From: Chloroflexaceae bacterium | GTDB taxonomy: Bacteria > Chloroflexota > Chloroflexia > Chloroflexales > Chloroflexaceae | Assembly: GCA_028282325.1 (NCBI GenBank) | Contig: JANQID010000038.1 | Coordinates: 1-64,000, forward strand | Direction: 5' to 3' | Length of the DNA stretch: 64,000 nucleotides | Shown: piece after piece, positions 19,321 to 28,809 of the stretch | How the letters are laid out: each line of letters begins with the position of its first letter | How positions within the stretch are numbered: the stretch's first letter is position 1 | Notes under the pieces: generated by a model | Database searches by the model: none | What the model saw: only the letters and a program-made list of their open reading frames with translations | What the model was told of the DNA's origin: nothing | Translations under genes and position numbers: made by a program

Positions 19321-20493
19321 TTACGCAACTTGGACAAATTTACGTCGCCCGACCTGAACCACCGCCCCCGATCCAGGCGAAACCATCGCATCGTACCCGA
19401 TAACTTTTTCCCCGGCTATCCGTACCCCGCCGCCGTCAATGAGACGGCGAGCTTCGCTTTTGCTGGATGCCATCCCGGCCGCAATCATAAGATCGACGAT
19501 ATTTACCGGAGCAGTGATAGCATGAATGGGCATATCTTCAGGCAGATCGCGGTTAACGAATTGCCGTATGAATGCTTGCTCAGCGGTTTGAGCATCTTCG
19601 GCGGTGTAAAACTGCGATACTATCGCATACGCTAATCGCATCTTCAGATCGCGCGGATTGATCCGGCCTTCCTCTAATTCTCGTTTCATCTCAGCAAGCT
19701 CCGATGTTGGTACATCGCTTAATACTTCGTAGTAGAGCGCAAGCACATCGTCACTCATCGACATAATCTTGCCGTACATATCTGCCGGAGGTAGCGTAAT
19801 ATCGACTGTGTTGTCAAGCGACTTGCCCATTTTACGGCCATCTGTGCCGGGAATAAGCGGAACCAACAGCACATGCTGCGGCAGCATTCCCATTTGCTCC
19901 ATCAATTGGCGACCAGCGAGGTTATTAAACTTCTGGTCGGTCCCGCCAAATTCTACGCTCGCGTTGATCGCTACCGAGTCGTACGCCTGAAGCATTGGGT
20001 ACATCAGTTCGAGGATAGTCAGAGGCGCACCGGACTCGTAGCGCTTGCGGAAGGTTTCATGGGCCAGCATCTGAGCCATCGTGAAACGGCCGGCAAGATC
20101 GAGAGCATTCTCAAGCGTAAAGGAGCCAAACCACTCGCTTTGCCATCGTATTTCCGTCTGGGAGCAATCCACGACGCGAAAGAATTGCTCCATATACGTT
20201 TGTGCATTCTGGCGCACCGCCTCGGCGGTCAAGCGTGGGCGCGTTTCATCTCGCCCGCTGGGATCGCCGATCTGGGCTGTCCAATCACCAACGATCAGCA
20301 CAACCTGATGACCCAATTCCTGGAACTTGCGGAGCTTGCGCAAACCAACCGCATGGCCGATATGCATATGTGGCTTGCTTGGATCAAAGCCTTGTTTAAG
20401 ACGCAGTTTTTTTCCACTGTTAAGCAATGCTCGCAATTCTGACTCCACAATAACTTCGGCGACGCCACGAGTCAGCAGTTCATTGAGGTCCAT
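19321..20493 (-). CDS. tyrS: tyrosine--tRNA ligase
   Basis: A 390-residue class I tyrosyl-tRNA synthetase of the TyrZ-like clade. It carries the HIGH motif in HMHIGHAVGLRKL (about residue 42), the tyrosine pocket EFGGTDQKFN and a C-terminal S4 RNA-binding domain (about 330-390). The second signature reads KMGKS, not KMSKS. The 57-nt upstream spacer is too short for a T-box. It is convergent with the kinase gene (12 nt between stop codons), with no terminator visible in between. Confidence 0.96.
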   Translation of the reverse strand: MDLNELLTRGVAEVIVESELRALLNSGKKLRLKQGFDPSKPHMHIGHAVGLRKLRKFQELGHQVVLIVGDWTAQIGDPSGRDETRPRLTAEAVRQNAQTYMEQFFRVVDCSQTEIRWQSEWFGSFTLENALDLAGRFTMAQMLAHETFRKRYESGAPLTILELMYPMLQAYDSVAINASVEFGGTDQKFNNLAGRQLMEQMGMLPQHVLLVPLIPGTDGRKMGKSLDNTVDITLPPADMYGKIMSMSDDVLALYYEVLSDVPTSELAEMKRELEEGRINPRDLKMRLAYAIVSQFYTAEDAQTAEQAFIRQFVNRDLPEDMPIHAITAPVNIVDLMIAAGMASSKSEARRLIDGGGVRIAGEKVIGYDAMVSPGSGAVVQVGRRKFVQVA

Positions 20494-20550
20494 GAAATAA
20501 AGTCTCCGTGTCTACCAAGAACCCAGCAAAATGCAGCTATTATTAACGTA

Positions 20551-21900
20551 TCAATCTAGCTCGAACGCCTTCGGATTGGCCTGATCCGGGGATATAAGAT
20601 GGGGCAGATGACGACAGATCGTCGCAACTGTTTGCGCAGTATTACCGTTATGCGCCACACAGATAGCCTCCGAACCACAGTCATCAATCTGAACCTCCGC
20701 GCCCTCGGTTGTGAGCAAAAGGAGACGAGTATGCTTGGAATGCTGCAATAGTTCACGCCATGATTGCTGCCCCATAGCATCGGCAATGATCATCGCTGGA
20801 TCGGGCGCACGCGCAAGCAGCGTATGGGCGGCAAGCATATCTGTGGCTATCAAAGATTGATAGCCAATGTGGCTCAAAGCTTCGGTTAGATCAGCTTGAA
20901 TGGCTACATCCGTCGTAAGAATAAGGACGCTCGTTCGTTGCCGTCCACGCCGATCGTTCAACTGAGGCAACATTGGAGTACGACGACGATCGATCTCGTA
21001 TGTGCTGCCCGCAATCAGTTTAGCGCGCGACTTAAGTTCTGCAACTACTTTGCTGATCTCATCGATGCTGGCGAACGTCCTTGTGTACGAACTTACCACT
21101 GCTATCGATAGGCTGAGCAACCCAAATCGACGCACGACGCCCTGTCGATCCAATCCCTGCAAATAGCCCCGCTCCACATCTTTCAGGTCATAGAGATCGG
21201 CGACACGAGCATGGAAAGAGGTGATCATTCGCTTGCACAGATCTTCGGCATCAGGTCTATAGTGAATAATAGCAAAATCATCGCCGCCAATATGGCCAAG
21301 AAAATCGGTTTGCGGCGCAACTTCAATCAGGACGTTGGCAAGCAAATGGATCGCCCGATCTCCGCGCGCAAAACCATAGGCATCGTTAAACGCTTTGAAA
21401 TTATCAAGATCTACATACAGTAGCGCAAATTTTTTATCCTGGTCGACAAGACGTTCAATCTCCGCCTGTAATAAAACATTTCCCGGCAAACCGGTGAGCG
21501 GATTACGCACCGGAATCTGAGCCGCCCGGCGCAAATGCCCTCGGATCCGAGCCAGCAAGATATCAACGTCATAGGGTTTGACAATATAATCGTCGGCCCC
21601 GCTATCAAAGCCGGTGACAACCTCTTGCGATTCACCGCGAGCGGTGAGGATGATCATTGGCAAATGCGCCGTACGCGAGTCGTTGCGTAGTTGACGGATA
21701 GCCTCGAACCCATCCATTCGCGGCATCATCAGATCGACTAATAGCAGATCAGGTGTCTCGGCCTGCGCCATGCGGACGAGTTGATCGCCATTATGAGCGA
21801 TGAGGACATCATATCCCTCGCCAACAAGCGCTATACGCAGGAGTGTACATATCTCCGGGTCATCATCGGCCAGGAGTATTCGGCTTGATTGAGAAGACAT
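20551..21900 (-). CDS. response regulator with REC, GGDEF and C-terminal pseudo-receiver
   Basis: A 449-residue putative diguanylate cyclase. The N-terminal receiver (residues 5-120) has ADDD, the phospho-acceptor Asp in LLLVDLMMPRMDG, and the Lys in IVKPYD. The GGDEF domain (about 140-310) starts at NPLTGLPGN, has DLDNFKAFND and the active-site variant GGDDF, a known functional form of GGDEF. A family-specific insertion, YLQGLDRQGVVRRFGLLSLS, follows. The last 120 residues look like a second receiver without the conserved Lys. The start at 21900 (MSSQSSR) is directly before the receiver. A paralogue with the same layout lies at 32851-34176. The product c-di-GMP is inferred from family. Confidence 0.9.
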   Translation of the reverse strand: MSSQSSRILLADDDPEICTLLRIALVGEGYDVLIAHNGDQLVRMAQAETPDLLLVDLMMPRMDGFEAIRQLRNDSRTAHLPMIILTARGESQEVVTGFDSGADDYIVKPYDVDILLARIRGHLRRAAQIPVRNPLTGLPGNVLLQAEIERLVDQDKKFALLYVDLDNFKAFNDAYGFARGDRAIHLLANVLIEVAPQTDFLGHIGGDDFAIIHYRPDAEDLCKRMITSFHARVADLYDLKDVERGYLQGLDRQGVVRRFGLLSLSIAVVSSYTRTFASIDEISKVVAELKSRAKLIAGSTYEIDRRRTPMLPQLNDRRGRQRTSVLILTTDVAIQADLTEALSHIGYQSLIATDMLAAHTLLARAPDPAMIIADAMGQQSWRELLQHSKHTRLLLLTTEGAEVQIDDCGSEAICVAHNGNTAQTVATICRHLPHLISPDQANPKAFELD

Positions 21901-22360
21901 CTGCAACCCTGTTACTTGTAATACATGGAAATTGACAGCAGGATATGCATCAAGACGCGTAGATATTCTACCAACATCGTATGCGGCTATAGCATACCAT
22001 AGACGCCTTGAATCTGCACGCCTTTCAAAACCCAATTTGCCAAAGCCGCCAAATTGCAAGCGACTAATCATACTTTTTGGACGGCAGATTGCTGCGCATC
22101 TCATCGCGGTACGAAGCGCCATCAACAATGATATTTACGACATCGCGCAATCGAACGGTATAACGCCCATAGTTGAAGGAGCTCTGCGTTCAGCACAATA
22201 ACCCGCAACGCGGTCATCTGCGCTATAATGGATAGCGAACTGGCGGTTCTGTGCTACGCGACCCCACCATAAGCGAAGCATTGAGCTCTAGCTCACAATT
22301 AAACTCCCTGGCGCCATTATGGAGAAGCGCCGTTTATTCAAAGGATCGTGACTACGTTTT
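21901..22360. other. intergenic region between divergent GGDEF and helicase genes
   Basis: This 460-nt spacer contains no credible gene. Its right half holds the helicase promoter candidate and a leader of about 130 nt with a weak stem (GGCGC...GCGCC near 22310-22330). Long leaders are common for cold-induced DEAD-box helicase genes, but no known cold-shock element was recognised. Confidence 0.4.
22221..22237 (+). promoter_or_regulatory. -10 box overlapped by a small inverted repeat, upstream of DEAD-box helicase
   Basis: TATAAT lies at 22224-22229 inside CGCTAT-aatgg-ATAGCG (arms 22221-22226 and 22232-22237). The overlap of a palindrome with the -10 box is compatible with an operator, though the arms are short. 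Confidence 0.35.
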
Positions 22361-23932
22361 ATGGCAGCATTTGCTGAATTAGGTCTAAGCGAGCACCTGC
22401 TCCGAGTATTGAGTGATCTTGGTTATGAAGAGCCTACTCCTGTTCAGGAACAAGCTATTCCCTTGTTGCTCGCCGGCCATGATGTTATTGCCCAGGCCCA
22501 AACCGGCACCGGTAAAACGGCGGCTTTCGCCTTGCCAATTGTGGAGCAGCTTCGGCCTGAACGAACTCTTCAGGCATTAGTGCTGACTCCCACGCGCGAG
22601 TTGGCGATGCAAGTTTCAGAGTCGGTTTATCGCTATAGTAGAGGCAACAATATCAGTATCGTGCCCGTGTACGGCGGCCAACCTATCACGCGACAATTGC
22701 GCGCGCTCAGCCAGGGCGCCCAGGTGGTCGTCGGCACGCCGGGGCGCATTATGGATCATATGCGGCGGGGGACGCTCTCGCTTGACACCGTACGGATGGT
22801 CGTGCTCGACGAAGCCGACGAGATGCTCGACATGGGCTTTATCGACGATATCGAGTATATCTTGCAGGACACTCCGCCAAGTCGTCAGACAGCACTCTTC
22901 TCGGCAACGATGCCATCCGCTGTCGCCGGATTGGCCCAGCGCTATGCCAGAGATCCACGACGGATTACTATCGCCGCTGAGCAACTCACCGCGCCGCACA
23001 CGCAGCAGTCGTACTACGAAGTTTCCCAGCGTGATAAGCTCGATGTCTTGACACGGATCCTTGATGTCGAGATCCCGACATTGGCGATGATCTTTTGTCG
23101 TACGCGCAGCGAAGCCGATCGGCTCGGCGAGAGCTTGCAGGCGCTGGGCTATCTGGCCGAAGTGATCCACGGAGATCTGGCCCAATCGCAGCGGGATCGC
23201 GTAATGAAGCGTTTCCGCGAAAATCAGGTGGAACTGCTCGTCGCAACGGATGTCGCCGCACGCGGGCTAGATATTCCCGAAGTCAGTCATGTGATCAACT
23301 ATGACGTACCAAACGACGCCGAGTCATACGTCCATCGGATTGGCCGTACCGGGCGCGCCGGGCGCGCCGGTCACGCGATTACGTTGATCACCCCGCGCGA
23401 GCGTCGCCAGCTTATGGTGATCCAGCGCACCAGCAAAGCGCACATTCAGCGTGAGCGCGTGCCAACGCTGGCCGATGTCGCCGCACGGCGACGTGAAGCG
23501 TTCAAAGATGCGCTGCGCGATGTACTGGCCGCGGGCGAGCTCGATCCCTACATTCTGATGGTTGAAGAAATGGGTGAAGAGTTCGATGTGGTCGATCTTG
23601 CAGCAGCGGCGTTCAAATTATTGCTCAACGAAGTCGAGCAGGACGATACGATCACCAGCGTCGAGGGCGATGGCGTTGGCGTCGAACCAGGAATGACCCG
23701 CCTGTTTATCGATGTCGGACGCACCGATCGCATCCGCCCGTCCGATATCGTCGGAGCGATCGCTAACGAAGCTGGCCTGCCGGGCAAAGCCATCGGCAGT
23801 ATTGACATCTACGATCGTTTCTCGTTTGTCGAAGTTCCTGCTGAACATACACAGCAGGTTATACAAGTTCTCAATGGTACAACATTGCGCGGCAAGGATG
23901 TACGTGTGTCCATTGCCAAGCCCAAGCGATGA
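22361..23932 (+). CDS. deaD: DEAD-box ATP-dependent RNA helicase (DeaD/CshA-like)
   Basis: A 523-residue RNA helicase for RNA unwinding in ribosome assembly or mRNA decay, often cold-induced. The motifs in order are the Q motif (PTPVQEQAIP), I AQTGTGKT, Ia PTRELA, Ib TPGR, II DEAD, III SAT, IV-V ATDVAARGLDIPEV and VI HRIGRTGRAG. An accessory region follows, then a C-terminal DbpA-type RNA-binding domain (about residues 440-520, with TRLFIDVGRTDRIRPSDIVGA). The layout equals DeaD/CshA proteins. The symbol is given by family resemblance, not proven orthology. It is followed by glnA after 79 nt. Confidence 0.93.
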   Translation: MAAFAELGLSEHLLRVLSDLGYEEPTPVQEQAIPLLLAGHDVIAQAQTGTGKTAAFALPIVEQLRPERTLQALVLTPTRELAMQVSESVYRYSRGNNISIVPVYGGQPITRQLRALSQGAQVVVGTPGRIMDHMRRGTLSLDTVRMVVLDEADEMLDMGFIDDIEYILQDTPPSRQTALFSATMPSAVAGLAQRYARDPRRITIAAEQLTAPHTQQSYYEVSQRDKLDVLTRILDVEIPTLAMIFCRTRSEADRLGESLQALGYLAEVIHGDLAQSQRDRVMKRFRENQVELLVATDVAARGLDIPEVSHVINYDVPNDAESYVHRIGRTGRAGRAGHAITLITPRERRQLMVIQRTSKAHIQRERVPTLADVAARRREAFKDALRDVLAAGELDPYILMVEEMGEEFDVVDLAAAAFKLLLNEVEQDDTITSVEGDGVGVEPGMTRLFIDVGRTDRIRPSDIVGAIANEAGLPGKAIGSIDIYDRFSFVEVPAEHTQQVIQVLNGTTLRGKDVRVSIAKPKR

Positions 23933-24011
23933 AGCTCTATCGACAGCCTCGCTGACGCACAGCCGGCTCGAAAGATAATTACACATACAATGCACATTGG
24001 GAGTACGGGGT

Positions 24012-25349
24012 ATGAGTGAACAGTTACGCGTGGAAGTGCTCAAACAAGTCGCCGAACAGAATATCAGTTTTGTAAATATGCAATTCACTGACATTCTGGG
24101 GACATTGAAAAATGTCACGGTGCCCATCGAACGCCTAGAAGAGACGCTTACTCATGGCGTCTGGTTCGATGGTTCCTCGATTGAAGGATTCGCTCGCACA
24201 GTCGAGAGCGATATGTATCTGGTCCCTGATTTGACAACGTATGCCAGGGTGCCCTGGGATCAAGGAGAAGGCTTAGCGACAGCACGCCTGATCTGTGATG
24301 TGTATACGCCCGACGGGCGTCCTTTTGCAGGCGATCCGCGCAATATCTTGCGCAATATGCTCCAGAAAGCCGACGATATAGGCTATACCTATATCGTCGG
24401 CCCTGAGTTAGAATTCTTTCTTTTCAAGACCCCTCTTGATGGAAATCTTGCCCCGATCCCGCATGACAACGCCGGCTACTTTGATGTCTCCACCGATATG
24501 GCCACACATATCCGACGCCAGATGGTGAATGCCCTGCGCGTGCTGGGCATCGAAGTCGAAGCGACCCACCACGAAGTCGCCCTTGGACAGCACGAACTCG
24601 ATCTCCGTTATACCGACGCACTCCGCGCCGCCGATAATGCCGTAACTGTGCGAGTCGCCCTCAAAGCCATAGCTCAGATGAAAGGCTTGTATGCAACCTT
24701 CATGCCCAAGCCGATCGCTGGCGTGAATGGCAACGGGATGCATGTACATCAGAATCTGATCGATCTGAAAACCGGGCGCAATGCCTTTTATGATCCTGCC
24801 GACCCTTACGGCCTATCGAGCATCGCCCGTTTCTTTATCGCCGGTTTGCTTGCCCACGCACCCGGAATGATCGCTATTCTTGCCCCGCTGGTTAATTCCT
24901 ACAAACGCCTGGTGCCCGGCTATGAAGCGCCTGTGTATTTAAGCTGGGGACGCACCAATCGCTCAGCCCTGGTACGCGTGCCGCGCATCAGCAACGGGCG
25001 TGAAGAAACAACCCGCATCGAACTGCGCTGCCCGGATCCGGCCGGCAACCCCTACCTGGCCTTCGCGGTTATGCTCGCTGCCGGACTTGATGGCATTCAG
25101 CGCCAACTGAACTTGCGCGAGGCAGCCGAAGAAGATCTGTTCCACGTCGATCCGCGTGCGCAGGGGCTGGAAACCTTGCCCAGTTCACTCGGCGCGGCGC
25201 TAGATGCGTTGCGCAATGATGAAGTGATTCAGGAGGCGCTTGGCCCGCATATCTACGAGCGATTTCTGAATGCAAAGCAGCAAGAGTGGGAATCGTACCG
25301 CGCGTATGTTTCGCAGTGGGAGATCGATCGCTATCTGTCGATGTTTTAG
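24012..25349 (+). CDS. glnA: glutamine synthetase, type I
   Basis: This enzyme catalyses ATP-dependent amidation of glutamate, the entry point of ammonia. It has 445 residues, the short GSI-alpha size. The motifs are FDGSSIEGFARTVESDM near the N-terminus, the metal-binding GPELEFFLF, the ATP loop region (KPIAGVNGNGMHVHQN) and NSYKRLVPGYEAP with the glutamate-binding Arg segment. The C-terminal adenylylation segment of GSI-beta enzymes is not evident, which suggests feedback or protein control instead. The start at 24012 (MSEQLRV) follows GGGG; an upstream in-frame start has no better site. It is convergent with the small membrane protein gene that follows, 12 nt away. Confidence 0.95.
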   Translation: MSEQLRVEVLKQVAEQNISFVNMQFTDILGTLKNVTVPIERLEETLTHGVWFDGSSIEGFARTVESDMYLVPDLTTYARVPWDQGEGLATARLICDVYTPDGRPFAGDPRNILRNMLQKADDIGYTYIVGPELEFFLFKTPLDGNLAPIPHDNAGYFDVSTDMATHIRRQMVNALRVLGIEVEATHHEVALGQHELDLRYTDALRAADNAVTVRVALKAIAQMKGLYATFMPKPIAGVNGNGMHVHQNLIDLKTGRNAFYDPADPYGLSSIARFFIAGLLAHAPGMIAILAPLVNSYKRLVPGYEAPVYLSWGRTNRSALVRVPRISNGREETTRIELRCPDPAGNPYLAFAVMLAAGLDGIQRQLNLREAAEEDLFHVDPRAQGLETLPSSLGAALDALRNDEVIQEALGPHIYERFLNAKQQEWESYRAYVSQWEIDRYLSMF

Positions 25350-25361
25350 AGCGGAACGCAA

Positions 25362-25640
25362 TCAACGATGTAAGGCGCGGCGACGCGGCTTTCGTTCACG
25401 GCGGGGTTTTGCGCTGCCATCCTGCGCCATTCTGCGCCAGGCTTCATCCGTGCTCAACGAATGGAGTAATTGGTCGTCGCTGACACGATTCGCCTGGTCG
25501 TCGTTGAGGCTTGCCAGCGTCGCATCAAAAGCTTCATCTTCCGGCGTAAGACGAACATAGGCGCGCCACGTCCGCCGCGTCATCCACACGACGGCGAGCA
25601 AGATTACTACCAGAGCAATAAACACAACAGCCTGGGTCAA
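25362..25640 (-). CDS. small single-pass membrane protein
   Basis: A 92-residue protein with one N-terminal transmembrane helix (about residues 4-20) followed by a charged cytoplasmic tail. The tail is rich in acid in the middle (LTPEDEAFDATLASLNDDQ) and Arg/Lys at the end (KPRRERKPRRRALHR). The family is not recognised. Its start overlaps the stop of the NarL-type regulator gene by 4 nt, so it is coupled to the two-component pair and may be its membrane-linked accessory or simply a passenger. Confidence 0.6.
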   Translation of the reverse strand: MTQAVVFIALVVILLAVVWMTRRTWRAYVRLTPEDEAFDATLASLNDDQANRVSDDQLLHSLSTDEAWRRMAQDGSAKPRRERKPRRRALHR

Positions 25641-26269
25641 CTTCTGCCCTCCTGTCGTAATTTATAGTAAACCCCGGTTGCCTCAGTGCGATTGCTGACA
25701 CCGAGTTTTTGATAGATGTTCTGCAAGTGAAATTTAATCGTATTGTCGCTCACGATGAGGCGCTGAGCGATCTGGGCGTTGGTAAGGCCCTGCGCAACCA
25801 GCGATAACACTTCTTCCTCGCGCTCCGAAAGATCCGACCGCGAAGGACCGGGGCGTTGCCGATGCGTGCGCAGCCAGCGCTTGGCAGCCTGGGGAAAAAC
25901 CAGTTGGCCCTGATAGACCTGGCGAATGCAGGCGACTGTTTGCCGCGGCGGTTCTGTCTTCAGCGCAAATCCGTCAGCCTCGTGCTCCAACGCAGATTGC
26001 ATCGACGCACCATCGTTGAACGCTGAAAGAACCAACACTTTAACAGGCAGCCCTTCGGTGCGGATTTGTTCGAGACATGCCAGGCCATCAATCGTCGGCA
26101 TCTGCAAATCAAGCACCGCCACATCGGGGCGCAACATCCGTATGGCCTCCAACGCCTGCTCGCCATCGTGAGCAGTGCCTACAACTTCCATATCATCCTC
26201 GGCTTCGAGCATCGAACGCAGACCCTCTAAAACCAATGCATGGTCATCGGCAATTACAATTCGTATCAT
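25637..26269 (-). CDS. NarL/FixJ-family response regulator
   Basis: A 210-residue regulator. The receiver domain (residues 3-118) has the pocket ADDH, the phospho-acceptor Asp in VAVLDLQMP (about residue 54) and conserved Ser/Ala in VLVLSAF. The conserved Lys is in FALKTEP. The LuxR-type helix-turn-helix (about 145-205) contains LSEREEEVLSLVAQGLTNAQIA and DNTIKFHLQNIYQKL. Its start overlaps the kinase stop by four bases (ATGA), so kinase and regulator are co-translated. Confidence 0.95.
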   Translation of the reverse strand: MIRIVIADDHALVLEGLRSMLEAEDDMEVVGTAHDGEQALEAIRMLRPDVAVLDLQMPTIDGLACLEQIRTEGLPVKVLVLSAFNDGASMQSALEHEADGFALKTEPPRQTVACIRQVYQGQLVFPQAAKRWLRTHRQRPGPSRSDLSEREEEVLSLVAQGLTNAQIAQRLIVSDNTIKFHLQNIYQKLGVSNRTEATGVYYKLRQEGRS

Positions 26270-26952
26270 TGGAGGGGAACCATCACCCGCACCTGAGTAC
26301 CCATACCAGGAGTGCTTTTGATTTCAAATCTGCCGCCAAGCACACTTACCCGCTCGCGCATACCTTCTAAACCAATGTGTACACCATGTTTGCCCATCAG
26401 CACGGTTTCAACATCAAAGCCGCACCCGTCGTCGGTGACATCCATAACCAACTGATCGCTCTCAGCGGCTATAACAACGTTGTGGCGCCTGGCCTGACCG
26501 TGACGCGCCGCATTCGACAGTGCCTCCTGCAAAATACGATACAGGCTGATTTTCACCGAAAGCCCGACCTCCGGCAAGTCACCGTAAACATCGAGAGATA
26601 CAGATTTGCCAGTTATCTCCTCGTGCTGAATAACCAGACCTTCCAGCACAGCGATCAAATCACGGCGCTCAAATTCGGGGGGGCGGAACGTTCCCATAAA
26701 CATACGGATCTCGTTAAGCGAATTTTCGAGGAGAAAAATACTGCGACTGATGCGTTCCAATTCATCGGTAGCTTCATCACCCATACTTTGCGTAAGGCGA
26801 CGTTTCGTTATGTATAGCTGAGAAAGCGCAGCAAAAATATTTTGCACCGGTCCATCGTGAATATCAAGAATAATGCGTCCGATTTCGCGTTCCGCCACTT
26901 GCAAAATACGCCCTGATGATTCGCGGCTGCGTTGATCCGTTTGACTGATCAT
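26266..26952 (-). CDS. NarX-type histidine kinase lacking an input domain
   Basis: A 228-residue kinase made of only the dimerisation/phosphoacceptor HisKA_3 domain (His in LDIHDGPVQNIF, about residue 31) and a HATPase_c domain (N-box ALSNAARHGQA, G1 DVTDDGCGFD, G2 HIGLEGMRERVSVLGG). There is no transmembrane, PAS or GAF part, so signal input must come from a partner protein. The downstream coupled genes are its NarL-type regulator and a small membrane protein, which makes a three-gene operon. The H-D-G-P motif is intact, hence it is presumed active. Confidence 0.92.
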   Translation of the reverse strand: MISQTDQRSRESSGRILQVAEREIGRIILDIHDGPVQNIFAALSQLYITKRRLTQSMGDEATDELERISRSIFLLENSLNEIRMFMGTFRPPEFERRDLIAVLEGLVIQHEEITGKSVSLDVYGDLPEVGLSVKISLYRILQEALSNAARHGQARRHNVVIAAESDQLVMDVTDDGCGFDVETVLMGKHGVHIGLEGMRERVSVLGGRFEIKSTPGMGTQVRVMVPLQ

Positions 26953-27176
26953 AGCTGCTTTCGACCTTCCATAGATTCGTTATGGTCATTGTGCAACGTC
27001 ACTGTCGCTGTTATTTTGACTGCATCTTTACAGGTTGACCATATTATACAGCATTCACTTCGGCATACGCTTTCGAGTTGGATTTCACATATTGCGCTAT
27101 AGGCGTTCTTGCTACGCGCAGAACACCATAGCCGCATATTCTATGCTCAGGTTCTAGCATCGTCGCAACGATAGCC

Positions 27177-27182
27177 TATAAT
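27177..27182 (+). promoter_or_regulatory. -10 box upstream of dprA
   Basis: TATAAT in AGCCTATAATAACC, about 40 nt before the dprA ATG. The -35 region is not well matched. The 268-nt spacer is divergent and also holds a minus-strand TATAAT near 27046 for the kinase operon. Confidence 0.35.
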
Positions 27183-27220
27183 AACCGCACGCTCGTACTA
27201 CCTGACATTATGAGGGATTT

Positions 27221-28318
27221 ATGCCAATCGCAGCGCATTCTCGTTACTATCTGGGGTTTAACCTCGTACCTGGCATCGGTCCAGTACGTCTGAATCAACT
27301 CATCGAACGCTGCGGCTCGGTTGAAGCAGCCTGGAATGCTACGCCGAGCAAAATGGCAGAGTCGGGACTGACGGCCAAAAACATCGCGGCATTAAGAGAC
27401 GCTCAACGCAATATCGATCTTGACGCTGAAATCGAACGCATCATTGAGGCGGACACTGATATTGTCACCATCGAGGATGGGGAATACCCTCGCCTGCTCA
27501 CGAATACGAATGATCCGCCACCCCTACTCTATGTGCGCGGCGCATTGAGCAGCCTGGACGAATGGGCGCTTGCGGTGGTCGGCACGCGCAGCCCGACGGT
27601 ATACGGCAAGGAAGCCACGCGACGGTTGATCGCCGACCTGGCTGAACGCGGCGTAACAATTGTCAGCGGGCTGGCACGCGGCATCGACAGCATCGCCCAC
27701 GAAACCGCGTTGGATGCAGGTGGGCGCACCATCGCCATTCTAGGTTCCGGCGTGGATGTGATTTACCCAGAACGCAACCACAATCTGGTAACACGTATAC
27801 TTGAGCAGGGACAGGGTGCAATCATCAGCGAGCTGCCGCTTGGGACATCACCGGCGCCAGCCAATTTCCCGCCCCGTAATCGCATCATCAGCGGTCTGTC
27901 GCTGGCCACGCTAGTCGTCGAAGCCGGCGCGAAGAGCGGCGCGTTGATTACCGTCGGGTTTGCGCTTGAGCAAGGTCGCGAGGTATTTGCCGTGCCAGGA
28001 TCAATATTGAGCAAAGCCAGCGAGGGAACAAACCAGCTCATTCGGCGCGGCGCCGGAGTCGTTACGAAGGCCGATGATCTGATCGAGGCGCTCAATCTGG
28101 AAACAGCGGTCGTACAGCAAGAGATGCGGCTGGAGATTCCCGCCGATGCTATCGAATCCGCTGTACTGTCCATAGTTTCTTATGAACCCCAGCATATCGA
28201 CGAACTGGGGCGCGCCTGTGGAATGACCGCATCAGAGGTTTCCGCAACTCTGGCTATGCTTGAACTCAAAGGGCTGGTTCGGCAAGCCGGTGCGATGCAA
28301 TATGTACTGGCCCGCTAA
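27221..28318 (+). CDS. dprA: DNA processing protein DprA
   Basis: A 365-residue DprA/Smf protein that loads RecA onto incoming single-stranded DNA in natural transformation. An N-terminal SAM/HhH-like region (residues 1-75, LVPGIGPVRL) precedes the Rossmann-fold core (about 85-290) with VVGTRSPT, VSGLARGIDSIAHETAL and FPPRNRIISGLS. The C-terminal winged-helix (about 310-362, with IDELGRACGMTASEVSATLAMLELKG) is the Smf-type DNA-binding part. The protein looks complete. No other competence gene is adjacent. It is convergent with the NUDIX gene. Confidence 0.95.
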   Translation: MPIAAHSRYYLGFNLVPGIGPVRLNQLIERCGSVEAAWNATPSKMAESGLTAKNIAALRDAQRNIDLDAEIERIIEADTDIVTIEDGEYPRLLTNTNDPPPLLYVRGALSSLDEWALAVVGTRSPTVYGKEATRRLIADLAERGVTIVSGLARGIDSIAHETALDAGGRTIAILGSGVDVIYPERNHNLVTRILEQGQGAIISELPLGTSPAPANFPPRNRIISGLSLATLVVEAGAKSGALITVGFALEQGREVFAVPGSILSKASEGTNQLIRRGAGVVTKADDLIEALNLETAVVQQEMRLEIPADAIESAVLSIVSYEPQHIDELGRACGMTASEVSATLAMLELKGLVRQAGAMQYVLAR

Positions 28319-28338
28319 CGCAGATGATCGCCTGTTCG

Positions 28339-28809
28339 CTAGTTGAAAAACGCCTCGGATTGATCGACGAATGCGTGATGGATCATCGGCGCAGTACGAG
28401 AAAGCAGCGGTGGCAGGTGTTCGGGCGCAAAAAAGGCCACCTTCACATTCTCAACGCCTTGCGGCTGAAGCGTCCCGCCGACGATTGAGCATGCGAAAAA
28501 GATGCTCACGATCTGGGCTTGATCACCATTGGGATAGGTCCACTCGAATTCGTGCCCCCCATACACGCCGATAACTCGCTCCGCCTGAACAAGCAATCCC
28601 GTCTCTTGCTGTACCTCACGCACCAGACCTTGCGACGGCGTCTCATACAGCTCAATCGTCCCCCCCGGAACATCCCACAGCATCACATCGGCGCGTCGGC
28701 ACAACAAAACGCGCTCATTTTCATCGCGGATGAACCCGCTGGCGCGAAGCTGCAGAATACGCTGGGGACCGACGTATGAGCGCAACCAGCGCATGTAGTT
28801 AACGGGCAT
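28339..28809 (-). CDS. NUDIX hydrolase
   Basis: A 156-residue NUDIX-fold pyrophosphohydrolase. The Nudix box is readable as GGTIELYETPSQGLVREVQQETG (positions roughly 60-82; given here only as the family pattern Gx5Ex7REUxEExGU, where REVQQETG supplies the catalytic glutamates). One canonical Glu of the REUxEE core is Gln, so metal binding may be altered. The start at 28809 (MPVNYMRW) is chosen because AAAGGA lies 9 nt ahead, while the ATG at 28818 directly abuts it. The substrate cannot be told from sequence. It is the last gene of a minus-strand run. Confidence 0.88.
   Translation of the reverse strand: MPVNYMRWLRSYVGPQRILQLRASGFIRDENERVLLCRRADVMLWDVPGGTIELYETPSQGLVREVQQETGLLVQAERVIGVYGGHEFEWTYPNGDQAQIVSIFFACSIVGGTLQPQGVENVKVAFFAPEHLPPLLSRTAPMIHHAFVDQSEAFFN

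Noticed and set aside
20494-20550. possible T-box upstream of tyrS
   Set aside because: Only 57 nt separate tyrS from the next gene, too short for a T-box leader, and no specifier or T-box sequence is present.
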